A stretch of 64,000 nt of DNA from Gilliamella mensalis (GCF_900103085.1 NZ_FMWR01000008.1:124001-188000); one strand, 5' to 3'; shown: positions 12,162 through 22,132, numbered from the stretch's first letter. The notes: a model not told the origin generated them from the letters alone. A program made the numbers and translations.

Positions 12162-12229
12162 TTGCTACCTGATTGTTAATTAGTTTCATGTTGATGAAGC
12201 GATTAGTCAGTAAACATCTCATATTTTCT

Positions 12230-12250
12230 TCCGCCGACATTGTCGGCGGA
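12230..12250 (+). terminator. Hairpin between mreB and mreC
   Basis: Stem TCCGCCGA / TCGGCGGA with a short loop, followed by TTCATTTCTT. It is too T-poor to be a strong terminator and could be a partial terminator or an mRNA-processing/stability element that sets MreB above MreC and MreD. Confidence 0.55.
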
Positions 12251-12303
12251 TTCATTTCTTGGAATAATTAGATCTTGAATATAAAACAGGTAAGTACTGG
12301 ACA

Positions 12304-13146
12304 ATGAAATTACTTTTTTCTAAGCGCTCTCCCCTCAGTGTACAATTATTTACTTCTTTGGCGTTAGCCTTGGTGCTAATTGTATTAGATATCAATTATC
12401 GCCCGTTTAAAGAAATTCGTTATTATTTAGATACCATTATTTCGCCTCTTTATTATGTATCAAATGCACCAAGATCTTCGTTTGATTCGCTATATGAGAT
12501 GTCAAAAACGCGAGAAACCTTAATAAAAGAAAACGAAAAATTACACGCAGATTTATTGGAACAAAAAAACGATTTATTATTACTTGAGCATTTAAAACAT
12601 GAAAACAATAGACTTCGCGAATTATTAGGTTCCCCATTAAGACATGATGAACATAAAATGGCTGTACAAGTATTGCTTGCTGATACGGATCCTTATGCTT
12701 ATCAATTTGTTGTAAATAAAGGCGCACAAGATGGAGTTTATGTTGGACAGCCTGTCGTTGATGAAAAAGGTATTGTAGGACAAATTTATGAAACATCTCA
12801 GTCCACCAGCCGTGCAATTTTAGTATGTGATTATCAACATGCAATACCAGTACAAGTACTAAGGAACGATATTGGCATGGTTGCTGTGGGTAATGGGTGT
12901 AATAATGATTTAACATTAGAGTTTATGCCTAGTAACGTTGATATAAAAGTAGGTGATGTTTTAGTGACTTCCGGACTTGATGGTCGTTTTCCGGAAGGAT
13001 ACCCAGTAGCAGTAGTCAGTTCAGTAAAACTTGATATTACCGATTCAACCCCGATTATTTCAGCAACACCAACAGCAGATCTGAAGCGTTTACGTTATTT
13101 ATTGTTATTGTGGGGAAATCAAGGAGTAAAATATGAGGGATCGTAA
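12304..13146 (+). CDS. mreC: Rod shape-determining protein MreC
   Basis: Bitopic inner-membrane protein of 280 residues linking MreB to the periplasmic elongation machinery (PBP2, RodA). One N-terminal membrane helix (about 13-30) is followed by a coiled coil (about 63-106) and the MreC beta-barrel domain. It lacks the long C-terminal tail of E. coli MreC (367 residues). Its end overlaps the mreD start by 14 bp. Confidence 0.95.
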   Translation: MKLLFSKRSPLSVQLFTSLALALVLIVLDINYRPFKEIRYYLDTIISPLYYVSNAPRSSFDSLYEMSKTRETLIKENEKLHADLLEQKNDLLLLEHLKHENNRLRELLGSPLRHDEHKMAVQVLLADTDPYAYQFVVNKGAQDGVYVGQPVVDEKGIVGQIYETSQSTSRAILVCDYQHAIPVQVLRNDIGMVAVGNGCNNDLTLEFMPSNVDIKVGDVLVTSGLDGRFPEGYPVAVVSSVKLDITDSTPIISATPTADLKRLRYLLLLWGNQGVKYEGS

Positions 13147-13618
13147 TCGAATATTGATTATTTGGATGACACTATTAATTGGCTTATGTTTACAAATTAT
13201 CCCGTGGTCATCATCATATAACATATTTAAACCACATTTGCTGATCCTCATTTTAGCTTATTGGTTGATAGCGCTTCCTCATCGTGTTGGGATTGGTACC
13301 GCTTTTGTATTTGGTGTGATGATGGATTTAAGTTCTGGCTCAATTTTGGGGATCCACGCTTTTATTTATTCATTTATTGCTTATTTAATTGTTTTTAATT
13401 TCCAATTAATACGCAATTTAGCTTTATGGCAACAGTCGTTTATCATTTTAGGGATTTCGATTTGTTATAATTTATTGGTATTTTTATTTCAAGTCAGTAT
13501 TTATCATACGATAACGATATCACCATTGATTTTGCTATCAAGTTTTATTGATGGCTTATTATGGATTGCCATCTATCTATTTTTACGACTAATAAGACGA
13601 AGCTTTGCTATCGATTAA
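13133..13618 (+). CDS. mreD: Rod shape-determining protein MreD
   Basis: 161-residue polytopic inner-membrane protein with about five hydrophobic helices, sized like E. coli MreD (162). It acts with MreC and RodA/PBP2. The start ATG lies inside the end of mreC (14-bp overlap) and is preceded by AAGGAG, so translation is coupled. Confidence 0.92.
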   Translation: MRDRNRILIIWMTLLIGLCLQIIPWSSSYNIFKPHLLILILAYWLIALPHRVGIGTAFVFGVMMDLSSGSILGIHAFIYSFIAYLIVFNFQLIRNLALWQQSFIILGISICYNLLVFLFQVSIYHTITISPLILLSSFIDGLLWIAIYLFLRLIRRSFAID

Positions 13619-13629
13619 AAGGGAATCTT

Positions 13630-15105
13630 ATGTCTGTTGAATTATTAATGAATGTAACGCCATCTGAAACTAGAGTTGCTTACATAGAAGATGGTGTATT
13701 GCAAGAAATCCACGTCGATCGTGAATCTAGACGTGGTATCGTTGGGAATATCTATAAAGGAAAAGTGATCCGTATTTTACCGGGTATGCAAGCTGCGTTT
13801 GTAGATATCGGCCTTGAGAAAGCCGCTTTTTTGCATGCATCAGATATTATGCCTCATACAGAGTGTGTATCTGATACTGATCAAGAACAATTCCAAGTAA
13901 AAGATATCTCTGAACTTGTGCGCCAAGGACAGGACTTAATGGTGCAAGTGGTGAAAGATCCACTCGGAACCAAAGGCGCTAGACTTACAACCGATATTAC
14001 TTTGCCATCACGTTATTTAGTATTAATGCCAGGTCCAAATTCTGCGCATGTGGCAACTTCACAACGCATAGAGAGCGAACAAGAGCGCGAAAGGTTAAAA
14101 AATATTGTTGAGCAATATGTGACTGACGAAGGTGGTTTTATTGTTAGAACAGCTGCTGAAGGTGCGAATGCACATGAGTTAGAGCAAGATGCTAATTTTT
14201 TAAAAAGACTTTGGACTAAAATTCAACAGCGTATGGCTCGTCCGGTAAGTAAGAATCTAGTTTATGGGGAATTAGTATTATCACAACGAGTATTACGTGA
14301 TTTTGTTGGTGATCCCATTGAACGAATTTTGGTAGATTCAAAATTAACTTATGATTTACTGGTTGAGTTTACGCAAGAATTTATGCCCGAAGTGACCAGT
14401 AAATTATCACATTATCGTGGTAATATTCCGATATTCGATCTTTATGATACCGAAAATGAGATTCAAAGAGCACTAGATCGTAAAGTAAAGTTAAAGTCCG
14501 GCGGATATTTGATTATTGATCAAACCGAAGCTATGACAACAATTGATATTAATACTGGTGCATTTGTTGGCCACCGAAATTTAGAAGAAACTATCTTTAA
14601 TACCAATATCGAGGCAACAATAGCGATTGCTCGTCAATTGCGTTTACGTAATTTGGGCGGCATTATTATTATTGATTTTATTGACATGCAAGAAGAATTG
14701 CATCGTGAGAGAGTTTTGCAATCGCTTCAAGATTCTTTATCTAAAGATAGGGCTAAAACGACTGTTAATTTATTTTCGACCTTAGGTTTAGTCGAAATGA
14801 CACGCAAGCGAACACGCGAAAGTATAGGCCATATTTTGTGTGAACAATGCCCCGCATGTAAAGGTCGTGGTATGGTCAAGTCAGTTGAAACTATCTGTAA
14901 CGAAATATTACGTGAAATCGTTCGTATTTATAAAGCGCATCACTCAGAGTACTTTTTGGTTTATGCCTCAGCAGCTGTAGCTAATGCTTTAACTAATGAT
15001 GAGTCTCATGCATTAGCTGAAGTCGAGGTGTTCGTTGGTAAACGCGTTGAAGTAAAAGTTGAACCGCTTTATATTCAAGAACAATATGATGTAGTGTTAA
15101 TGTAG
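13630..15105 (+). CDS. rng: Ribonuclease G
   Basis: Endoribonuclease of the RNase E/G family that matures 16S rRNA 5' ends and degrades mRNAs. 491 residues (E. coli 489). Contains an S1 domain (about 37-125), DINTGAF with catalytic aspartates near 317, a second metal-site region around GGIIIIDFIDM, and the zinc-link CEQCPACKGRG. I use the ATG at 13630 (MSVELLMNVTPSETR), which follows AAGGGAATCTT; longer frames run into mreD. Last gene of mreBCD-rng; E. coli has maf (yhdE) between mreD and rng. Confidence 0.97.
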   Translation: MSVELLMNVTPSETRVAYIEDGVLQEIHVDRESRRGIVGNIYKGKVIRILPGMQAAFVDIGLEKAAFLHASDIMPHTECVSDTDQEQFQVKDISELVRQGQDLMVQVVKDPLGTKGARLTTDITLPSRYLVLMPGPNSAHVATSQRIESEQERERLKNIVEQYVTDEGGFIVRTAAEGANAHELEQDANFLKRLWTKIQQRMARPVSKNLVYGELVLSQRVLRDFVGDPIERILVDSKLTYDLLVEFTQEFMPEVTSKLSHYRGNIPIFDLYDTENEIQRALDRKVKLKSGGYLIIDQTEAMTTIDINTGAFVGHRNLEETIFNTNIEATIAIARQLRLRNLGGIIIIDFIDMQEELHRERVLQSLQDSLSKDRAKTTVNLFSTLGLVEMTRKRTRESIGHILCEQCPACKGRGMVKSVETICNEILREIVRIYKAHHSEYFLVYASAAVANALTNDESHALAEVEVFVGKRVEVKVEPLYIQEQYDVVLM

Positions 15106-15126
15106 TAACCACTATTAAAAAAATAG

Positions 15127-15157
15127 TTTCAGGGAACTATGCGTTTGAGTATAAAAA
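15127..15157 (+). repeat. Copy 1 of a 31-bp dispersed intergenic repeat
   Basis: The 31 bases match 25349-25379 at 26 positions, including TTTCAGG at the left and a shared 15-base right end, GTTTGAGTATAAAAA. Both copies are in the same orientation, 85-90 bp upstream of a plus-strand gene (here tldD). Function unknown. Confidence 0.6.
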
Positions 15158-15241
15158 TGATGTAAGCTAAAAATTATTATGATCGAATATTTATAAACGG
15201 TCATCAAAAAGCTTGCATCCACAATTAAAATTAAGGATTTT

Positions 15242-16699
15242 ATGACACTAATTCAAGTGAGCGAACGATTGCTCAATACAAACAATCTAAGCCAACAAGA
15301 TATTTTGCATTTACTTGATATGCTAAGTTCAAGGCAAATTGATTTTGGTGATTTGTATTTTTTATCTGGCTATTATGAAAGCTGGTTACTTGAAGATGGA
15401 ATTATAAAAAATGCCTCATTCCATCGTGATCAAGGTGTTGGTGTTAGAGCTGTTGTGGGTGAAAAAACAGGCTTTGCTTATACCGATCAGCTTTCCTTAG
15501 CACGTTTAGAACAAAGTGTATTAGCGGCAAATTCAATCACTAAATTACAAACACCCATAGCTGTGACGCCGATTAAATCTACTAAAACAGTATCAATCTA
15601 TTCATCAACCAATCCGATCAATTCGTTTTGCCAGGAGCAGAAAATTGCGTTGTTGCAACAAGTTGACATGTTAGCGCGCTCAATTGATCCAAGTGTTATT
15701 GAAGTATCAGCCAGCTTAACGGGTAGTTATGAAGATATTCTAATTGCAGCAACAGATGGTACACTATGTGCCGATATTCGTCCTTTAGTTCGTTTGTCGA
15801 TTTCTGTTTTGGTCGAAAAAGAAGGTAAACGTGAGCGTGGGAGTAGTGGCGGAGGGGGACGTTTTGGGTATGAATATTTCCTAACAATCAATCCTAAAAC
15901 ATCAGAAAGTTATGCTAATAGCTACACGCGAGAAGCCGTACGCCAAGCACTCGTGTCCCTGTCAGCAAAAGCCGCACCCGCTGGCACTATGCCTGTTATT
16001 TTAGGTGCTGGTTGGCCTGGTGTATTGTTACATGAAGCTGTAGGCCATGGTTTAGAAGGTGATTTTAACCGTAAAAATAGTTCAGTGTTTTCCAGAAAAA
16101 TTGGTGAACAAGTTACCTCAGAATTTTGTACCATTGTCGATGATGGTACCATCGACAATCGCCGAGGATCACTTTCTATAGATGACGAAGGTACACCAAG
16201 CCAAAAAACAGTCCTTATCGAAAATGGTATCCTAAAGGGCTATATGTTTGATAAACTCAACGCAAAACTGATGAATACGCATTCAACGGGCAATGGGCGT
16301 CGTGAAGGGTATGCTTGCCTACCTATGCCAAGAATGACAAACACCTATATGCTGGCGGGGAATTCCTCTTTTGACGATATCATTAGCAGTGTTGATTATG
16401 GGCTTTATGCACCGAATTTTGCTGGTGGGCAAGTTGATATCACTTCCGGTAAGTTTGTTTTTTCAGCCTCAGAGGCCTATTTGATTGAAAAGGGTAAAAT
16501 AACAACGCCGGTAAAAGGTGCAACACTAATTGGTTCAGGTATTGAAACCATGCAACAAATATCTATGGTGGGTAATGACCTTGAACTAGATTCAGGTGTA
16601 GGAGTTTGTGGTAAAGCAGGTCAAAGTGTTCCTGTTGGGGTTGGGCAACCGACTTTGAAAGTGAATAATTTGACCGTTGGCGGTACCATTAACCACTAA
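15242..16699 (+). CDS. tldD: Metalloprotease TldD
   Basis: 485-residue subunit of the TldD/TldE zinc protease, which trims peptides such as microcin B17 precursor and degrades CcdA in E. coli. The zinc motif HEAVGH is at about 264-269, with further conserved GLEGDFNRK and the C-terminal [19 protein letters not shown] block. E. coli yhdP, which normally lies between rng and tldD, is missing. tldE (pmbA) is not in the window. Confidence 0.96.
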   Translation: MTLIQVSERLLNTNNLSQQDILHLLDMLSSRQIDFGDLYFLSGYYESWLLEDGIIKNASFHRDQGVGVRAVVGEKTGFAYTDQLSLARLEQSVLAANSITKLQTPIAVTPIKSTKTVSIYSSTNPINSFCQEQKIALLQQVDMLARSIDPSVIEVSASLTGSYEDILIAATDGTLCADIRPLVRLSISVLVEKEGKRERGSSGGGGRFGYEYFLTINPKTSESYANSYTREAVRQALVSLSAKAAPAGTMPVILGAGWPGVLLHEAVGHGLEGDFNRKNSSVFSRKIGEQVTSEFCTIVDDGTIDNRRGSLSIDDEGTPSQKTVLIENGILKGYMFDKLNAKLMNTHSTGNGRREGYACLPMPRMTNTYMLAGNSSFDDIISSVDYGLYAPNFAGGQVDITSGKFVFSASEAYLIEKGKITTPVKGATLIGSGIETMQQISMVGNDLELDSGVGVCGKAGQSVPVGVGQPTLKVNNLTVGGTINH

Positions 16700-16738
16700 A
16701 ACCACTAATAACGATACATCAATAGGATTTCAAAATAG

Positions 16739-17434
16739 ATGGAAACAATAATTACACTTTATCATGCGTTTATTAATTTGGATATTGCAACGCTCTCAAA
16801 TCCTAATGTGCTATGGACACTATATGGCATGTTGTTTGTTATTATCCTTTTAGAAAATGGAGTCTTACCAGCAGCTTTTTTGCCTGGAGACAGTCTATTA
16901 TTCTTAACGGGTGTATTAATTAGTCAAAATGTGTTTCATTTTGGTTTAATTAATCTTATTTTGATTGCTGGCGCAGCTTTAGGTACTTGGTTAGGTTATG
17001 CACAAGGTTTGTGGCTTGGTAATACTAAGCTTGTACAAGGTTGGATGGCGCATATACCAGAAAAATATCATCATAAATCTGAAGTATTATTCCATAACTA
17101 TGGATTACAGGCACTATTTATTGGACGATTTATTGCTTTCGTACGTACATTATTACCAATGATGGCTGGATTATCAGGATTACATAGCCGAAAATTCCAT
17201 ATTTATAATTTGATTAGTGCAACATTATGGATTTTCTTGATTGTGACCTTAGGTTATCTGTTTGGGTTATCGGCAATTTTCAAAGATTATGAAAAGCAGA
17301 TCATGGTTCTGCTAATGTTAATACCTATCTTTTTATTGGTGGTAGGATTGATCTTTTCGGTTTTTCTTGCAGTTAAACGCTCAGTCAGCAATAAAAAGCA
17401 ATCTAAAGTTGCATCAAATCATAATAAAAATTAG
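16739..17434 (+). CDS. DedA family inner-membrane protein (YqjA/YghB-like)
   Basis: 231-residue membrane protein with the DedA/SNARE-associated fold: ENGVLPAAFLPGDSLL near 38, then GRFIAFVRTLLPMMAGLSG near 128-146. The family scrambles or flips phospholipids and undecaprenyl carriers and supports membrane potential and envelope integrity. About five membrane helices and a basic C-terminal tail. It lies 39 bp after tldD and ends against rnpB. Confidence 0.9.
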   Translation: METIITLYHAFINLDIATLSNPNVLWTLYGMLFVIILLENGVLPAAFLPGDSLLFLTGVLISQNVFHFGLINLILIAGAALGTWLGYAQGLWLGNTKLVQGWMAHIPEKYHHKSEVLFHNYGLQALFIGRFIAFVRTLLPMMAGLSGLHSRKFHIYNLISATLWIFLIVTLGYLFGLSAIFKDYEKQIMVLLMLIPIFLLVVGLIFSVFLAVKRSVSNKKQSKVASNHNKN

Positions 17435-17435
17435 A

Positions 17436-17824
17436 AGGTGAAATTAACCGATAAGCCGGGTTCTGTCGTGGACAATCATTCCTCTAGGCTAATACTCACG
17501 TATTAGCTCAAGCAGTCTACCCGGATTCAACGCGGGCCGCGCCAATGAATCCCTATTTGACCTTGCTCCGAGTGGAGTTTACCGTGCCACAACTGTTACC
17601 AGTTGCGCGGTGTGCTCTTACCACACCCTTTCATCCTTACCTGATCTTATAACATAAGCCATCGGCGGTTTACTTTCTGTTGCACTAGTCGTGAATTTTC
17701 GCTCTCACAAAAATCCCCCAGGCGTTACCTGGCACTCTGCCCTATGGAGCCCGGACTTTCCTCCCCTCTGTTTGTCTCCTTTAATCAAGGACAACAACAA
17801 AGCAGCGATTGTCTGGTTAATTTC
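17436..17824 (-). ncRNA. rnpB: RNase P RNA (M1-type)
   Basis: The plus strand reads as the reverse complement of enterobacterial RNase P RNA throughout, including GATAAGCCGGGTTCTGTCGT at the 3' end, CCTTGCTCCGAGTGGAGTTT, CCATCGGCGGTTT, CCAGGCGTTACCTGG and CCCTATGGAGCCCGGACTTT, with pairing blocks preserved. It is the catalytic RNA that cuts tRNA 5' leaders. The 5' end is set by GAAATTAACCAGACAATCGC. It is convergent with the dedA-family gene and ends within 2 bp of that stop. Confidence 0.97.
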
Positions 17825-17832
17825 ACCGATTG

Positions 17833-17860
17833 AGTATAACGTAATGTATAATTTTGTCCA
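17833..17860 (-). promoter_or_regulatory. rnpB promoter
   Basis: On the minus strand, TGGACA and TATACT are separated by 16 bp, with TATACT ending 9 bases before the inferred RNase P RNA 5' end. This fits a sigma-70 promoter. Confidence 0.7.
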
Positions 17861-18004
17861 GCATTGTATTTTCTTTTAATCATTTTGTTAATGAAAGAAT
17901 CACGGGAAAAATTGTTTTGAAATAGGGTATCTATTGATAAAATAACCGATACTATCTAAATAGCACATCCAGCGATGTGCTTTGAGTTTAGGGTATAAAT
18001 TTAA

Positions 18005-18367
18005 CTACCATTTTTTCTGTTCGTAAGATTCATCATAGTTAAACCAAGTTACCACGCCGTTTGACAGGATAATATCAAGCGTGCCTTCAATAATATTGAA
18101 TTGTGTTTCACCGATAATCATATGGCTGGTTGAACTTTTTTTTACATATTTATATGTCCATTGTGTTTCATTTTCATTAATTTTTTTTTGGTTTGTTGGT
18201 TTACCAAATAGGGTCATTATCTGGGATTGTGTCGTGGAACCTTCGACTATATTCCTTACTTTTTCTTTACTTAGCGGGGTACCTTGCTCTACAAAATTTT
18301 TTTGTGAACAGCTTGATAATAGTATGATGGAGAGTAATGCGATAAGGTATTTTTTTGCATTTTTCAT
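18005..18367 (-). CDS. BamE/SmpA-OmlA-like outer-membrane lipoprotein
   Basis: 120-residue lipoprotein. The signal peptide has lipobox LLSSC with the acylated cysteine at 20. The mature part has the BamE-type fold signature, EGSTTQSQIMTLFGKPTNQ followed by WTYKYV. This resembles the small phage-type or stress SmpA-domain lipoproteins more than housekeeping BamE. Residue 21 is Ser, so sorting to the outer membrane is expected. Monocistronic; function unknown. Confidence 0.8.
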   Translation of the reverse strand: MKNAKKYLIALLSIILLSSCSQKNFVEQGTPLSKEKVRNIVEGSTTQSQIMTLFGKPTNQKKINENETQWTYKYVKKSSTSHMIIGETQFNIIEGTLDIILSNGVVTWFNYDESYEQKKW

Positions 18368-18604
18368 TGTATTATTACCTGATGATTAATACTTTTTATT
18401 GGTAATCACTAATAATAACATATGTTGGATAACGTTCAATATGAACTAATATTTATATTTTTTGAAAAATCAACTAATATTCAATCACACCAAAATCGTT
18501 ATTAATAAAAGAATATGGAAACAATTATTTGTGTTTCTGTATGTTTCCATATTTTCTATAGTATTGTTTTTGATTTGTTTTTTGCTTATAGATTATTCTA
18601 AAAA

Positions 18605-18868
18605 TTATTCTTTACTCTGCCTGATTACGCGCTTTATCGGTTGCTTTGTTTTCGAATTAATATAACGACTAGGCCAAATTTGATGGGGTTCTAAATTTAA
18701 TGCTTTGGCTATAATGATCTCTCCTTTCGTCCAGGGACGGACTAATGCATTGCTAAGTGTTGATGAACTTAAACCTGATTGGCGAGATAGATTTGCAAGT
18801 GTAGTACCTTTCTTTTTTAGAGCGGCGATAATATCTGCAGGATGCCAATCATTCGACTTTATTTTCAT
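18605..18868 (-). CDS. Ner/Nlp (SfsB)-like transcriptional regulator
   Basis: 87-residue DNA-binding protein of the Mu Ner family. It shows DWHPADIIAALKKKGTT, then a helix-turn-helix SRQSGLSSSTLSNAL, RPWTKGEIIIAKAL and IWPSRY, all as in E. coli Nlp/SfsB. Ner represses Mu early transcription; Nlp can activate maltose genes when overproduced. It is divergent from a Mu-type HTH gene across a 178-bp region. Confidence 0.9.
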   Translation of the reverse strand: MKIKSNDWHPADIIAALKKKGTTLANLSRQSGLSSSTLSNALVRPWTKGEIIIAKALNLEPHQIWPSRYINSKTKQPIKRVIRQSKE

Positions 18869-19046
18869 TTTTTATTTCCTCTTAGTTTATAACCTTATAT
18901 ATCTATGTTATGCTCTGAAGTTACTAAAGCGAGTAAGTTTGCTTTCGAACTTGAATTATTAATAATTATGTGTTTCTTATTTATTGTATCAAAGTTTCTT
19001 TAGTTTCTGTAATTTTTTCTTAATGTGTTAAAATAGGATAGTGAAA

Positions 19047-19403
19047 ATGAAAGAGTGGTTTTCATCAAAAGAGCTATCAAGTATTGCTGGGATGCCATCA
19101 ACGATACAAGGCGTTAATCGAAAAGCAAGAGTTGAAAATTGGACTGCACGAAAAAGAGTGGGTGTTAGAGGGAAAGCTTTAGAATATCATATTGGTAGCT
19201 TACCGCCTAATGTCAAAAGAGCATTATATAGTGAAGAAGAGAGTGCTAGTTATGTTGTTTCGCCGATTGAACCGTTACAACTGTGGATGACTGCATTTGA
19301 ACAGTTAACCACTGATGAACAATCTATTGTTGCTTCGTGGTTGATGCGAAACGGTATTAAAGATTTTATTACTTTTATTAATAAACAGAAAAAAGATGAT
19401 TAG
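19047..19403 (+). CDS. Mu-type HTH DNA-binding protein
   Basis: 118-residue protein whose N-terminus (about 3-60: KEWFSSKELSSIAGMPST, then NWTARKRVGVRGKALEYHI) matches the MuA-repressor winged helix family. The C-terminal FEQLTTDEQSIVASWLMRNG, ending in IKDFITFI, resembles the tail of E. coli YfeC-like regulators. The ATG at 19047 has AGGA eight bases upstream; an in-frame GTG sits two codons earlier. No transposase domain, so a regulator. Paired divergently with the Ner-like gene. Confidence 0.75.
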   Translation: MKEWFSSKELSSIAGMPSTIQGVNRKARVENWTARKRVGVRGKALEYHIGSLPPNVKRALYSEEESASYVVSPIEPLQLWMTAFEQLTTDEQSIVASWLMRNGIKDFITFINKQKKDD

Positions 19404-19466
19404 TGTTATTGTGTAAGCTGCGATATACTTTAACGCTTGTAAAATTTAGTTACTATGGAATAAACA

Positions 19467-20018
19467 ATGGAAAGTCAGTTTCAATTAACAAATAGTAAAG
19501 AGATTATTGCTTATTTAGCTCAACAATTCCCGAATTGTTTTACCCTTGAGGGTGAAGCAAAACCATTAAAAATTGGTATTTTTCAAGATATTATTTCTCG
19601 TCTAGAGGGTAGTGGTGAAGCGCTTAGTAAAACTAAACTGCGTGCTGCGCTGCGCGCATACACAATGAGTTGGCGCTACTTGTATAGTATAAAAGAAGGA
19701 GCTAACCGTGTTGATTTAGATGGTAAACTTCATGAAGTTATCAATCAAGAACAGATGGATCATGCTCAACAACAGTTGAAAGAGAGTAAAGAAAAAGCTA
19801 AAGAGCGCTTTAAAGGGCGTTCAAAAGAAAAACGTAAACTTATTCGTTCACCTTCTAAAAAAGCGAAAACTCTAAAAATTGGTGATTTTGTTAAAGTTGT
19901 TGTAGGCAATAAACCTATAAAAGTACAAATCATTAACATTGAAAAAGAGCACATTAAAGTAAAGCTTGGTGCGGGTATGGAATTAACGGTAAAACCTGAA
20001 CTTATTATCAATAAGTAG
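19467..20018 (+). CDS. proQ: RNA chaperone ProQ
   Basis: 183-residue FinO-domain RNA-binding protein. The N-terminal ProQ/FinO domain (about 1-115) includes [22 protein letters not shown] and [15 protein letters not shown] highly basic linker rich in Lys (about 105-140) leads to a C-terminal Tudor-like domain (about 140-183). It binds many sRNAs and mRNA 3' ends. Shorter than E. coli ProQ (232), mainly in the linker. Nine bp upstream of prc, as in E. coli. Confidence 0.95.
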   Translation: MESQFQLTNSKEIIAYLAQQFPNCFTLEGEAKPLKIGIFQDIISRLEGSGEALSKTKLRAALRAYTMSWRYLYSIKEGANRVDLDGKLHEVINQEQMDHAQQQLKESKEKAKERFKGRSKEKRKLIRSPSKKAKTLKIGDFVKVVVGNKPIKVQIINIEKEHIKVKLGAGMELTVKPELIINK

Positions 20019-20027
20019 AGAATTTTA

Positions 20028-22118
20028 ATGAATAAATTACTGAAAGGTATTATTACACTAAGCCTTGTTTTGGGGATTGTTAGCCAAAACGTTCAGGCAA
20101 AACCGCAAGCAAAAGAACAAATACCGGTTTTAATGCAAGACGAGGTCCATCAAGTTGTTGCTAGACGTGTAACCAATTTTTTTACTCAATCACATTATCG
20201 TAATTTTGCTTTGAATGGTGCATTTTCTGCTCAGATTTTTGATCGCTATTTCAAATTATTAGATGGTAATAAATCTATATTTATTCAAAGTGATGTTGAT
20301 AGCTTTAGAAATAGACAAGAGAATTTAGGTCAGGAATTACTTGATGGTGATTTAAAAACGGCTTATGACATTTATAATCTTTTTTTACAAAAACGTTATA
20401 ACCGTTATCAATATGCACTTGAAGTTTTATTACGCCCAATGGATTTTTCTGCTAATGATGAAATCGATTTCAATCGTGAAGAGATTGCATGGCCAGTTTC
20501 TGAGGCCGAACTTAATAGTTATTGGGATAAACGCGTTAAATATGATGAGCTAAGTTTATCCTTATCGGGGAAAAATGAAAAAGAGATCCGGGAAGTATTA
20601 ACTAAACGTTACAATCGCGTTTTAAAAACAGTAATGCAATCAAATAATGAAGATGCTTTCCAAGTATTTATGAATGCATTTGCAAGAGAGATTGATCCCC
20701 ACACTAGCTATTTAGCGCCACGTAAAAAACGAGATTTTGATTCTGAAATGAGTTTATCCTTTGAAGGTATTGGCGCAACATTAAGTCAGCAAGATGATTA
20801 TACAGTGATTATGTCTTTTGTAACCGGTGGTCCTGCTGAAAAAAGCAAGCAACTTTCTGTAGGGGATAAAATTATTGGCGTAGGTCAAAGCAATTCTGCA
20901 ATTGAAGATGTTATTGGTTGGCGTTTAGATGATATTGTCGATAAAATTCGTGGACCAAAAGGAACTGTGGTGAAATTAGAAATTTTACCTACAGGTAATA
21001 ATAGTAAGGCCAAAGTCATTGAACTTACTCGAGATAAAATTCATTTTGAAGATCGCGAGGCAAAATTAAAGATTATTGATAATCCGCGCGGTAAAGTAGG
21101 TATTATTGAAATACCAAGTTTCTATTTGGGACTTACCGAAAAAGTTCAATCACTTTTAGCGAAAGCAAATAGAGATAATTTGCAAGGGTTGGTGATTGAT
21201 TTACGTGATAATGGAGGGGGTTCATTAGCCGAAGCTATTACTTTAACAGGTTTGTTTATCGATAGCGGGCCTATAGTGCAGGTTCGTGATAATTTACAAA
21301 AAGTCATTACTTACGATGACAAGAAGAAAGGTATTGAGTACGCTGGGCCACTTGTTGTGATGGTTAACCGCTATAGCGCATCAGCATCAGAAATATTTTC
21401 TGCCGCTATGCAAGATTATGGACGAGCATTAATCGTTGGTGAAACAACTTATGGTAAAGGAACTGTACAAACATCTCGTAATATTTCTTATCCGATTGAC
21501 GCAAGATTGCATCCAAAATGGCCTGAGCTTGGTGGTGCTCAATACACTATTCAGAAGTTCTATCGTATCAATGGGGGAAGTACTCAATTAAAAGGTGTTG
21601 AACCAGACATTGACATGAATAAAGTGAAATATGTCGATGAGACGGGAGAGCGCTTCTTAGACAATGCATTACCTTGGGATAAAATTCCCTCAGCTGATTA
21701 TTTGACTCTTGCTAATATTAAGCCATTGTTACCTGATTTAGAATCGCAACATTTGGCTCGCATTTCAAATAATCCTGAATTTATTTATATTGATGAAGAT
21801 ATCAAAACGCTTAATGGTAAGAAAGATCGACAATATATTGTTTCGCTTAATAAGGAAACACGAGAAGCGGAACAAAAAACTAATGAGGAACGTGGTTTAA
21901 AAAGAATGAACGAACGTTTGCATAAAGCCGGTTTACCAACAATTATTAAGCTAGAAGATTTACCAAAAGATTATAAACAGCCTGATGCTTACTTAGATGA
22001 ATCGATCGAGATACTTCTTGATTTCGCCTCTAAATATCCAAAAATTGAAAGTAATGGCTCTATTAACAAGATTATTTCGTTTGATTCACCAATCGAAAAG
22101 ATTAATAATAAAAAATAA
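20028..22118 (+). CDS. prc: Tail-specific periplasmic protease Prc (Tsp)
   Basis: 696-residue S41 protease that, with NlpI, degrades periplasmic proteins such as MepS. It has a signal peptide ending at about NVQA (24), a PDZ domain (about 240-325), and the catalytic Ser/Lys pair at Ser452 (RYSASASEI) and Lys477 (TYGKGT), the same numbering as E. coli. It follows proQ in one operon. Its adaptor nlpI is at 29261. Confidence 0.97.
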   Translation: MNKLLKGIITLSLVLGIVSQNVQAKPQAKEQIPVLMQDEVHQVVARRVTNFFTQSHYRNFALNGAFSAQIFDRYFKLLDGNKSIFIQSDVDSFRNRQENLGQELLDGDLKTAYDIYNLFLQKRYNRYQYALEVLLRPMDFSANDEIDFNREEIAWPVSEAELNSYWDKRVKYDELSLSLSGKNEKEIREVLTKRYNRVLKTVMQSNNEDAFQVFMNAFAREIDPHTSYLAPRKKRDFDSEMSLSFEGIGATLSQQDDYTVIMSFVTGGPAEKSKQLSVGDKIIGVGQSNSAIEDVIGWRLDDIVDKIRGPKGTVVKLEILPTGNNSKAKVIELTRDKIHFEDREAKLKIIDNPRGKVGIIEIPSFYLGLTEKVQSLLAKANRDNLQGLVIDLRDNGGGSLAEAITLTGLFIDSGPIVQVRDNLQKVITYDDKKKGIEYAGPLVVMVNRYSASASEIFSAAMQDYGRALIVGETTYGKGTVQTSRNISYPIDARLHPKWPELGGAQYTIQKFYRINGGSTQLKGVEPDIDMNKVKYVDETGERFLDNALPWDKIPSADYLTLANIKPLLPDLESQHLARISNNPEFIYIDEDIKTLNGKKDRQYIVSLNKETREAEQKTNEERGLKRMNERLHKAGLPTIIKLEDLPKDYKQPDAYLDESIEILLDFASKYPKIESNGSINKIISFDSPIEKINNKK

Positions 22119-22132
22119 TTGGAGATAATAAA

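Noticed and set aside
17691-17879. Open frame of about 60 codons on the plus strand
   Set aside because: It lies antisense to RNase P RNA, whose conserved structure explains the sequence.
18462-18665. Hydrophobic frame of 67 codons on the plus strand
   Set aside because: It overlaps the end of the Ner-like gene, has no ribosome site and its composition reflects AT-rich DNA.
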